Below are positions 1-8,822 of a stretch of DNA of 64,000 nt, piece after piece. The position numbers were made by a program, and so were the translations under genes. The notes below the pieces were generated by a model. That model saw only the letters and a list, made by a program, of their open reading frames with translations, searched no databases and had not been told where the DNA came from. Position 1 is the stretch's first letter. Every line of letters starts with the position of its first letter. The stretch is from Porites lobata (Eukaryota; Cnidaria; Anthozoa; Scleractinia; Poritidae): positions 653,501 to 717,500 of the forward strand of contig CALNXK010000182.1 of assembly GCA_942486035.1 (NCBI GenBank). Direction: 5' to 3'.

Positions 1-1075
1 GTAGTCTTACATTCTGTCGGTTGTGCTATTATTGCACAACGAATAATTAAAGGGGTCTCCAACATCGAAGTTTTCGCATTTTTTCGTCCAAAGACATAAA
101 CGAAGCCTTTCCTTCCTTCCGAGAATAAAAAAATGTTGCTTATCTCCAGGTCGTGTTTAAAAATGTTGGGCAAATGAATTTTTAGGAACGCCAATACGTA
201 AGGGCTTATTTGGAAGCATTACTTTTTCTATTTCTCCCTCTCTCGGTTTCACAATTTAGTGCGGGTTTAATGGTATAGGAACGCTCTCTTTAAAGTGGTA
301 TAAAATATCGCTTGAACGTTTCATGTGTTTTAAGTTCCGTCAGTGATTATTCTGAACTGAGACCCAGCGAGCCAAAGAGGTTAAAAAATATCTGTTTAAC
401 AAAAATGGCTATTTATGCAGATCATAACACTAAATAAATCTTCAAAGTTTTACAAACTGCCGAGTCAAATTCGTAAAGTGCATTTGCAAGTATAAACATC
501 AAATCTTTGTAATAAAAAGAGTGCGATTCTTGTCGAAGAATTGTCCACAAAAATGGCTTATTTTCATCGCTTTATTTACAGTGCAGTTACGATCATTCTG
601 AACATGTTCTGTCGTCTGGTTTGAATGATATATTGAGTAAAAATCAAAAATCCTGCCTGACCAAAACAGATTAACTGCTTCTAAGTATACTTTCTTGCTT
701 TTGATAATATAAACTAGAGATCCATTCCACAAAAACAAAACAAATGCAAACGCGAACATCCCGCTCGTCGCACGGGGTCTGTCCCTGTTCCACGAGCGTG
801 ACACACGCAAAGAATTCACCTTTCGCACAAGGGCCAAAGGCATCAACCGAACGGTGAATTAGCCTTAATTTTCAGGCCCCATAAACTAATTGCATTACTC
901 AATGGATAGTGATTTATCCAGTGGATAGCGCTATCTACCTTTTGAACAACTCAGGTCAGGTGTGGAAACTGTTGCACGGAATAGATAAGATCTGTTACGA
1001 AATTCCTAATTCCAGTCTTTTCAAGTTCCCTTCCTCGTCTTACTGTCTAAATTAATTTACCAATCAATTTATCTA
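1..1075. other. 5' flank of calmodulin-like gene 1, no gene recognised
   Basis: I see no coding exon here. A TATAAAA box lies at 299-305 on the + strand. An ATG in a good context (AAAAATGG) follows at 405 but opens only a ten-codon frame. The missing first exon of gene 1, expected to end in ATG at a GT donor, might be at 270-272 (ATG followed by GTATAG). That donor is mediocre and the site lies upstream of the TATA box, so it is not assigned. A 115-codon - strand frame (499-846) shows no recognisable domain. Confidence 0.4.
299..305 (+). promoter_or_regulatory. TATA-like box upstream of gene 1
   Basis: A perfect TATAAAA stands about 1.1 kb before the first identified exon of gene 1, on the same strand. 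It could serve that gene if exon 1 is a short leader between here and 1413. No initiator or other core element was recognised, and in AT-rich DNA such a box can occur by chance. Confidence 0.22.
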
Positions 1076-1274
1076 GTATCTATCTATTCATCTATCCATC
1101 CATCCATCCATCCATCCATCCATCCATCCATCCATCCATCCATCCATCCATCCATTCATTCATTCATTCATTCATTCATTCATTCATTCATTCGTTCGTT
1201 CGTTCGTTCGTTCATTCATTCATTCATTTATTTATTCAATCATTTATTTATTTGTTTGTTTGTTTGTTTATTCA
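1076..1274. repeat. Composite tetranucleotide microsatellite
   Basis: About 200 bp of 4-bp repeats change unit in steps along one strand: ATCT, then ATCC, then ATTC, then GTTC, then ATTC/ATTT, then GTTT. Each step is one base away from its neighbour, as expected from point mutations that spread by slippage. It lies in the presumed first intron of gene 1. Confidence 0.9.
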
Positions 1275-1412
1275 ATAATCAAGACATTTTTTCTTAACAT
1301 TTCGCCTTCTGCGCATGCACTTCAGCACACTTAAACGATCAAGTGAACTCAGACGTTTCGGGCAATCAAGAGGAATGTTACGGAGAGAAAAATTTTCTTG
1401 TTTCGTTCGTAG

Positions 1413-4400
1413 GTCGACAAATTTACAGATGAAGAAATATCAGGTTTGGCTGATCATTATTTCATTGATTCATTTATGTATCATTTTAATTTATTTATTC
1501 ACTTTTGTTGGTTTAAGGATGTCCATAAAAATTATACAATCAATAAACAGATAATGGTTAGTGATAAATAAAGAATGATGGTAAATTTTCAGCCCGGTGG
1601 AGAAGTAGAAATGATGTGATCCTATATAGCAGTATGCAGGACGTATGTCATACATGAACCTTGTATATGGCCTAGCTTGCCACGAGTCCTTCGTAGCTCA
1701 GTGGCTAGAGCATCCGACCAGTCGATACGGAAGGCCATAGGTACAATTCCTATCGGGGACTCAGATTTTGTCTTTTTCCCGTGTCCGTGGCATGTTAATC
1801 ACATCATTTCTCAGATAATGGTTGCTTTTTCACCGTCCTTTCCTTATAGAGTACAGGGAGGCTTTTCAGCTGTTTGACAAGGATGGTGGGGGAACAATAA
1901 GCATAAAAGAACTCAAGCAAGTATTTGAAGCGTTAGGACAGAGTCCAACTGAGGCGGAAGTCCAGGAAATGATATCTGGCGTCGATAAAGACGGTACGAA
2001 AATACCGCTAACAAGGAATATGACGCTTAAAAAAATGGGGAATGATTCTGGGGTTTACTTAAAGTTAAGGCGGTACGGATAGCCCGCCTACAGTGGAAAT
2101 GTCTTGGGAAGTACAGGGAATGAATGATATCTGGGGTAGATAAATACTATAGGTATTAAGCTCGCTAACCAGGAGTATTACCTTGGAAGTATAAGGAATG
2201 ATGGGGTGTATAAAGGCGGTATGGATAGCCCGCCTGCAGGGGAAAGGACCTGGGAAGCACAGGCAATGAAATATGGGGTAGCTGAGGACCGGATACGTAT
2301 AGCCTACCAGGACTGTCTACCTTGGAAGTACAGGGAATGGTATTTTTGCAGTGACATTTCGTTCCAAGCGTCTGTACGTTTCTCCAACCCTGGGAACTTC
2401 TTTTTCTATTTTCAGTTTTAAATATATATAGACAATTTATTTATGGGGAGGGGACAGAAATATCCGCACGAACTACAGACAAAAGACACTGCGACTGTAG
2501 TAAGTAATAAGGCAACTGTGACTCAGTACCTACAGACGCAACAAACGCATCCCTAAGCGAGAGCTATGAGAATCTGATGAAATACATGATCTTCCCGAAA
2601 AGAGGTGTTTAATCGTCTGCATATTTATGTGGCAAGCATACAATACCCATTCTTATATTGTATGATTATGACCTTTACAGGAGTTCAGGTACTTTATACA
2701 CTGATTTAGGAACCCATATGGGGAGCATGGAACCAAATGTTTTGAGTCTGATGTTGAAAAAAAAACTGAGTAGCGGCGATTCGGCCCTGTTGAATCTCCG
2801 TCAATTTATAGTTAATTTCATTTCACGACATTGTAACATAAAACGACTACACTAGTTCAGAGTATGCCAGATTATGAGGATAGGATGTCTTAATACAACG
2901 TCAAGAGTGACAATATTGAAATATTTTCCATGAAAACAGGTTAATTAGTTTGAGAATTAAAGGCTGCAATAAAAATACAAAGCCTCGGGACACTTTGGCG
3001 TTAAAATGTTCTCCTTCTCAGTGAAGTCTAAAGAATATAGGAGGCATTATAATGGGGTTTGATACCACACATCTTCAAAACTGGGCAGGCCCTTTAGACT
3101 CGTTTCTTGAGTTAACTTTATCATTCAATCATTCCTTTCCCCAGGAAGTGGTGAGATAGATTTCGATGAGTTTTTGCAGTTAATGGCCTCCAAGCAAGCC
3201 AATATGACGATGGAAGACGAGTTGAGGAATGCGTTCAATGTATTTGATAAAGATGGCAGCGGTTACATCTCGTCCGACGAACTCAAACAGGTCCATAGTC
3301 TCTTTTAAATATTACGAAATAGCACCATAAGAATCATCACAAATAATCATCATCATCATCGTCATCATCATCATCACATTATCTTCAGGTAGACGCAATT
3401 ATCTTGGAGGAATGACGTAAACACAACGTCTAGCAACTTTTCTTTCTCTCAGAATCGAAGTTGGATACTGATCTCAACAATTCAACTCCAGGAAGGTTCG
3501 CCCACAATTGACAATAGAGTGAATTGGGCTAGTACTAACCACGATAAAGTCCAAACAACGCTATATCACTTAGTAAGAGGTTTTAGTTGGTGTTGTTATT
3601 GCTTCAAGCTATAGACGACTTATTCCTGTGCTTATTTTTTGCATATGGGGTTCCTCAAGTGAAAGCAGTCCCCTGTTTTTAGTGACGTAAGTACCTAGGA
3701 CCCTCCCTGGATGAGTTGCGTGACCATCGCTGGGCTACCCACCCTCGTCCCCAGGGTCTTTAATCTCCAAGAGGATGAACTCTGGGAAAAAAACACCCTA
3801 GAAACGAAGTATTAGGACCATTCCCGGCAGAACGTTGCAGGTACTAAATTGTGCACAAACCTTGCATGATGCCAAATAAGCTCTTGGTCAGAGAAAAGGA
3901 CTCCGGGGAGCCTCAACCCTTACCTACAGAACCAAAGATGGATGTCAACCTTAACCACCAGCCACAACCTTAATTACGACGCATATTTTAGTATCTGAAA
4001 ATCTGGAGGCAAATACTCGGGTACAAAAATATCATCTTTGGAAGGTTTTCCGGTTTTAGAGGTGTCTTCAACGCAGAGCGTCGCAAATAATAAAGTTGTG
4101 CTATGAACTTTCAGGTTATGACTAATCTGGGTCAATCACTGACAGACGAAGAAATTGATGAAATGATGAAGGAAGCTGATTGCGACTCGGACGGGCAAGT
4201 CAGCTTTGAAGGTAAGTGATCTTATATGACGTTAACCTTCACCTATTTTGCCTTGCTGCGTAAGCAACGCAGGAAAGCGATTTGACAAGAGCTGCAAGAA
4301 TAATAACTCATTGGGACAAAACAAGTTTTAACCATGACAGCCCCCACTCAACTGACGTCACATAAGTTTAGGCGTCACTGTATTTAGAGCTGTTTTATGT

Positions 4401-5554
4401 CTCCTTCTCAGTAGAGAAAGCGCAACCATTTCTAATTGATCATCTTGGTCGCGTAAAGGTCTTGGCGGTTGCAGGGCAAAGACAGTACTTTCATTTCTCT
4501 TTTAGGAGAAACGGATGTTTTCGCAGGCTATGGTTTTGGCTGGGCCCCAATCGAACCCTGGACATCCTTGACTGCAGCATAGCCTTCTGACTAAGGGAAT
4601 TCTACCCCTCATGCAAATACTTATAAAAATCTGTAGCTTTATCAAGAAAACTGACAATGGCATGGTGAACCCGCTTCTCATTTTTACTTTGTCGCCCAAT
4701 TTTGCAAACACGCACTGCAAGCTATCAATTTCAAAGGCCACGCTCTTACAACCCATGCAGGGAATGTCGCTTGCTGCATTATTTGTTGTCAATGACGCAA
4801 ATGACGTAACTGCGATCATTATCAGCGTCTTCGTCGAGGCTACACTTTGCATTATGTAAGGGAATCCAGAAAATTTTTGTTTCAATTGGAATCCGAGAAA
4901 ATTTTGCTTTTGGTATCCGGAATCCTGGATTCTGGAAACCGGAATACAAAGTAAGTATTGGGAATTCAGAATTCAAGTTCCACTGACAAAGACTGGAATC
5001 CAGTGCTTAGAATCCGGAATCCACGGCGTGGAATGCAAAATCCAAGACCGCCTTGGATTCCTTTACATGGGGCAATACACCTCTTTAAGCATAGAAATGC
5101 GTAGCTTAAGAAAACAGGCGACGCTAGCACTGGTTTCCCCGCCAAAAGACGTCTGAGAAACGAGTGCAGAAATAACATACTGATGGCGTGTCACTAACCA
5201 GATCTGGGTAGTGTTTCTGATTGGTTGAATCAAATTTCCCACGCGGCACGACCGAAGTACTGCCTAGATCTGGGAAGTGACACGTCATCAGTATGGAATT
5301 TCTGCGCTCGTTTCTCAGACAGCATTTGGCGGGGAAACCAGTGGTAGCGTCGCCAAATGATGGCTTTTTCCCAGGCTGAGCAATGCAGGGCAAAACGTTT
5401 ATAGCGCGCCTATCCGTTTCGTAGTACAGGAAAACGTTTGTCTTGATAAACTATAAATTAAGTGCGTCTTCACCAGTAAAGACCAAATCCTGGTAAAACT
5501 TTGTGTTTTCTCATTTCAGAGTTTGTGCAGATGATGACCAATATCGCGTCATAA
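1413..5554 (+). CDS. Calmodulin-like protein, gene 1 (start-codon exon not found)
   Basis: This is a four-EF-hand calcium sensor of the calmodulin family, assembled from exons 1413-1443, 1850-1993, 3145-3290, 4115-4211 and 5520-5554 (stop TAA). All junctions are GT/AG and phases agree. With an ATG-only first exon the protein would be 151 residues, against 149 for calmodulin. The calcium loops fall near residues 21-32 (DKDGGGTISIKE), 57-68 (DKDGSGEIDFDE), 94-105 (DKDGSGYISSDE) and 130-141 (DCDSDGQVSFEE). All four keep the acidic residues at positions 1, 3 and 12. The body is clearly diverged from calmodulin and the tail reads MMTNIAS. It is the only member on the + strand, and it has an extra phase-0 intron just after EF-hand 3, where the paralogues have one uninterrupted exon. 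The donor after 3290 (GTCCAT) is weak. The role is inferred from the family: calcium-dependent binding of target proteins. No partner can be named. Confidence 0.88.
1684..1764 (+). repeat. tRNA-like sequence, probably the head of a tRNA-derived SINE
   Basis: The segment has the order of a tRNA: GTAGCTCAGTGG (D arm, A box), then a GAGCATCCGACC stretch, then a five-pair T arm around 1736-1752. A terminal GAGTCCT pairs with GGGACTC. The anticodon stem pairs poorly and the acceptor does not sit at normal tRNA spacing, so a working tRNA is unlikely. It lies in intron 2 of gene 1, just before the 144-nt exon. A tRNA pseudogene is the alternative. Confidence 0.55.
1956..2341 (+). repeat. Degenerate minisatellite, period about 72 bp, starting in the coding exon
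   Basis: Copies begin with a GGAAGTACAGGGAATG-like core near 2108, 2185, 2252 and 2324, with a more decayed copy around 2022-2095. The last 38 bases of the 144-nt exon, plus its splice donor (1956-2012), align with the same consensus: GGAAGTCCAGG, then ATGATATCTGG, then GATAAAGACGGTACG. The intron copies carry ATGATATCTGGGGTAGATAA and GGCGGTACGGATAG. Because the exon part encodes an ancient EF-hand, the likely direction is exon to intron. Confidence 0.6.
2422..3144. other. Rest of intron 3 of gene 1, nothing recognised
   Basis: AT-rich intron sequence between the minisatellite and the exon at 3145. A short frame at 2658-2855 has no family features and is not supported as coding. The acceptor before 3145 has a good pyrimidine tract (TTCCTTTCCCCAG). 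Confidence 0.6.
3346..3377 (+). repeat. CAT trinucleotide microsatellite
   Basis: About ten CAT units with one CGT interruption, in the intron after exon 4 of gene 1. Nothing else is recognised in the rest of that intron (3291-4114). Confidence 0.85.
4853..5072. mobile_element. MITE rich in GGAATCC words, copy 1
   Basis: The element starts TATGTAAGGGAATCC and ends GGATTCCTTTACATGGGG, which is an inverted copy of the start. Between them words like GGAATCC and GGATTCC recur in both directions. A second copy lies at 35879-36108 with the same order of blocks, including a shared CACTGACAAAGA segment. It sits in the last intron of gene 1. Confidence 0.65.
5117..5354. mobile_element. Foldback MITE with arms of about 100 bp
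   Basis: The left arm (GGCGACGCTAGCACTGGTTT onward) and the right arm (ending AACCAGTGGTAGCGTCGCC) are inverted copies of each other over roughly 100 bp. Both arms include the words CTGAGAAACGAG and CAGATCT. A related half-copy occurs at 11600-11727. It has no coding capacity and would depend on a transposase elsewhere. Confidence 0.75.
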
Positions 5555-5649
5555 GGCAACAGACTGCCTCTTTTATCATAGATTTTTCAAACTATTTTCA
5601 AGAGGTTACCTTTCTTTTCTACCCTGTTTTGCTTTGGGTTCAAATTATT

Positions 5650-5655
5650 AATAAA
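5650..5655 (+). terminator. Poly(A) signal of gene 1
   Basis: An AATAAA hexamer lies 96 bp after the TAA stop of gene 1, on the same strand. No other close candidate was seen. Confidence 0.5.
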
Positions 5656-6317
5656 CACAAGTTTCTTCGTTAGTCTCGCTAGAGGTTGTTAAATTTTTAA
5701 AATTCCTCGAAAAATTCATATGAGTAAAAAGAAATCGCAGGCCTTCTATGCACCCCCACTTTTGAATCAACGATTAGTGCAGAAGTTGACGATCTTGGTC
5801 ATTGGACAAAGCTCGTTATGTCACGTAGTCTTGTCGGTTGTGACTAAAGTGGATACCCCAAAATTAGGCCGTTCCCTTCACTTCAAATGCATTAAAACTC
5901 AAACTATTATCAGAACAAACTCTGCAGAGCTTGACGTTTGAGTGTACTCTTAAACCAAATATTTGCATTGCTTACCTAGAATCACCACCAGAACTACTAG
6001 AAAGGTGATACAACGTACTCGTATGCCATTTGCTTAGTGCATATAATTTGAAAGACTAACCGTTGCTAAATCAGTGCCTCGCTTGATCTAAATCAATTTA
6101 AATTTGGTGTAAAACCTGTGAGATGCCCCAATATAACAGCGAAGAACCAAGGGCCTTTTGGGGGGTAGCGGGGGGGGAGGGCACATTAAGCTCAATTCCA
6201 GATTATTAGCGTTTTCCCCGCCGTCATGGCTGAAAACAGGCTTCGCTTTAACTCTTAAATATTTACCCCAAGCAGAGCCCAAGTTACCTTATCAAGCTTC
6301 AACGTTACGGGACAAAA
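5656..6317. other. Spacer between gene 1 and the nested transposon, no gene
   Basis: I recognise no exon. A short frame at 5720-5941 shows no domain. A G-run (about 6160-6180) is the only notable composition. Confidence 0.5.
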
Positions 6318-7691
6318 GAGGGTCTTAATGGGGTGATGGCATTTACGGTTATCGGCTAAAATCTTGGCTCTTTCACGGCTATCGGCTAATTTTTTTTCAG
6401 TTACGGTTAACAAAAAAGTTAAAAATTAACTTCTTTTGTTTCAAAAAGTGAAATATTAATTAACCTGTATTTTTTGTATCTCAGTTAAAGCAAAATAAAG
6501 GTCTTAAGATAATCTCGGGATGTGAAACAAGCTATTCTTTTGACAAATTTTAACATTTGATAGATCGTACTTTTTATAAAGTATTCCACCTCTAATATTA
6601 TTTTATACATAGAAATGTCAATAGCCAATTCAAAAATAATCTTTGTGAAAAAGAAAAGCACGCACGCGAACGTCCAACTCAAGGCCGGGGCGCGACATTC
6701 ATTACAACAGAAATGGCCGATTTCACACTAGAGACAGATTATTCGTGTGAGACGGGTTATCCATTTGATGATTCGCGTCACATAGGTAAATACGTCTTAA
6801 TTTGAAAATGGAATAGTTTTAACTTTGAATGAACAATCCGCCTGACTTTATCCTTCAATTTCGACGGACGGTGTGAAGACGGGATTATCCGTTCCAGATA
6901 GCCTGTGTACAGCCGCCCCCTCCCCTCAGAAAAAAAATCGGAGAAGGGTTGTCTGTCGGGAGGGGGGCGACTATACACAGGCTAGCCTCAGACGGATAAT
7001 CCGTTTCTAGCTCTAGTGTGAAAGCGACCAATAACAAAATTCCCGTGTCCGGTGTTTTTAATGATAGCGAAGGACTGTACGGAACCACTCTCAGCTGTTG
7101 CCTTGTCCGTAGGCCTCATTATTTCGCGCGGCTAAAGCGTTTCGGATCACCTGGTCCGAGCGAGTTCGCCTCCGAAATGCCTTGACCGAGATTGCGTGGG
7201 AAGACACCGTAGAGGGACTAGGCATGGCAATGTCTACCGCAGCGTCAGAGAAAAACAGAGAAATGTTGTTTATGTTCAACGTGTTTTACAAACAGTGAGA
7301 TCTGTGCGTGTTGTTTCAATAGTGTTTCGAGGGCACGACCTTCTGAAAATCACAAATATTAATCCCCTCCAAGAATCCACACTTTCGCTATGGAAAAAAA
7401 ATTAGTTCCCCGAGAGAGCGGCGGAAATGGAAATGGGTCTTGGTAAACACCTAAAAGGCGCTTTACCTAACGTGCGTACGGAGCCACACTAGCCGGGAAA
7501 TAAAAAAAAAACGCAACCATAAGTGAGTTTAGTACCTTCCTCAAAAGGAGCAAATCTAGGGAACAATTTCTTTTACGGTTAACTCTTTTTTACCCTTTTT
7601 ATGGCTAACGGTTAAAATTTTTCAATTTTTACGGCTATCGAGTAAATTTTTGGCCGTTTTACGCATATCGGTTAACCCCATTGAGACCCTC
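6318..7691 (+). mobile_element. Nested non-autonomous DNA transposon, copy A
   Basis: The 1374-bp element begins GAGGGTCTTAATGGGGT and ends ACCCCATTGAGACCCTC, a terminal inverted repeat. A 6-bp target duplication ACAAAA flanks it at 6312-6317 and 7692-7697. The outer arms carry repeated ACGGTTATCGGCTAA words. A second element with its own inverted ends (TCACACTAGAG) sits inside at about 6716-7028, and within that is a TAGCCTGTGTACAG hairpin at 6899-6984. Copy B at 15902-17220 has the same three-level nest in the opposite orientation. Short frames shared by both copies (7091-7279 and 16288-16512) look like shadows. No transposase is present and the superfamily is not assigned. Confidence 0.85.
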
Positions 7692-7697
7692 ACAAAA

Positions 7698-8772
7698 TAG
7701 CTACCGAAGAATTACTACAGAAGTTGTTGTAATTCAAATAAATATACGATATTATTGGACCCGTTCGATTCAGTAAGTCAAATTCTTCTCCACTAACTAA
7801 TGAAAGAGTGGGGACTCTTCGACGTGGGGACCTCGCTATTTTTTATATTTCTTTTAGGCAGCAGTAAGAAGCCAAATAAAAACTGATAAATATCTTTTAA
7901 GACTAATAATAACAATAATCTTTCAACATGAGGGTAAGAGACACGGCTCCCAAAAAACAGACATACAAACAAGCAAACCAACAAAAACAGAACAACTCAA
8001 TACAGGGCCCAGATTGACTTCGTAGTGTAAAGGTTTTAAAGGGATATATCAAGGCCTTTAGTGCCAAGAATGAAATGTACGCCTCAGTGACACACTTTCA
8101 GTTCTCATCAGTCTATGTTCTAGAATAGCAAAAGGCCATTCACAACTGAGAAATTGCAACGGACACTTCAAGCCGAGTTATACTAAAGAGTCTGCGGCCT
8201 CTTTAAATTAAACCACACTACAATAGAGGGGGTGGTTTTGGAACATGACACAGACTCAACACAGTATTGGACTTTTATTGCATAGCATTTTGCAAAACCT
8301 TCACCTTAAAGATATCTACAGTTTGTCAATATCAGTGTGTATCTTCAACTTTTTTTCTACTTCCGTCACTTTTCTTTTGCTTCCTAGTATAGTGTTCAGT
8401 TAACAGTGCAGATTTGATAGGTAATTCGATCCCAAAAGTTTAAATGTTGCAACTAAACGTTGCAGTGGAGTTCGCTGTTTCTCCTGTTACCTGAATGGAA
8501 TATCTAACCTATATCAGTGTACTCAGGTGGATTAGTAAACTAGATTTAGAATACTTTGCTAAAACATGTCAATATCGTTTAACTGATCAATGACATCTGC
8601 GAAATTATACATAAGAAAAGTTAACTATGGGAGATTGTGTTTAGCTCACAAAATACAGCTGATACATGTCTGTAAAACCTAGCCTAAAACTTTCGTAAAC
8701 GAATATTTTATTTTAAAGAATATGCCTAAACAAAGTAGAGGACGGCGGTAACATGAAATAGCTTATGGTTAT
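7698..8772. other. Spacer between copy A and calmodulin gene 2, nothing recognised
   Basis: AT-rich sequence downstream of gene 2 with no exon, repeat family or RNA gene that I can support. Confidence 0.5.
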
Positions 8773-8778
8773 TTTATT
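8773..8778 (-). terminator. Poly(A) signal of calmodulin gene 2
   Basis: On the - strand AATAAA occurs 45 bp past the TGA stop of gene 2. Further AATAAA hexamers follow, so alternative 3' ends are possible. Confidence 0.5.
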
Positions 8779-8822
8779 GGAAAGCAGTCTTGTGGATATT
8801 AGTAGAATTGAATGCTCTTGAA

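Noticed and set aside
405..434. ATG in good context downstream of a TATA box, as start of gene 1
   Set aside because: It is followed by GC, not GT, and its frame ends after ten codons, so it cannot supply the expected ATG-only exon.
499..846. 115-codon - strand frame at the left end
   Set aside because: No domain, no splice context and low-complexity composition; it is likely a chance frame.
1684..1764. Functional tRNA gene
   Set aside because: The anticodon stem has two mismatches next to the loop and the acceptor pairing needs abnormal spacing.
7091..7279. Frame shared by both nested transposon copies as a possible transposase piece
   Set aside because: Frames are open on both strands in both copies and show no transposase motif, so shared ancestry of the DNA explains them.
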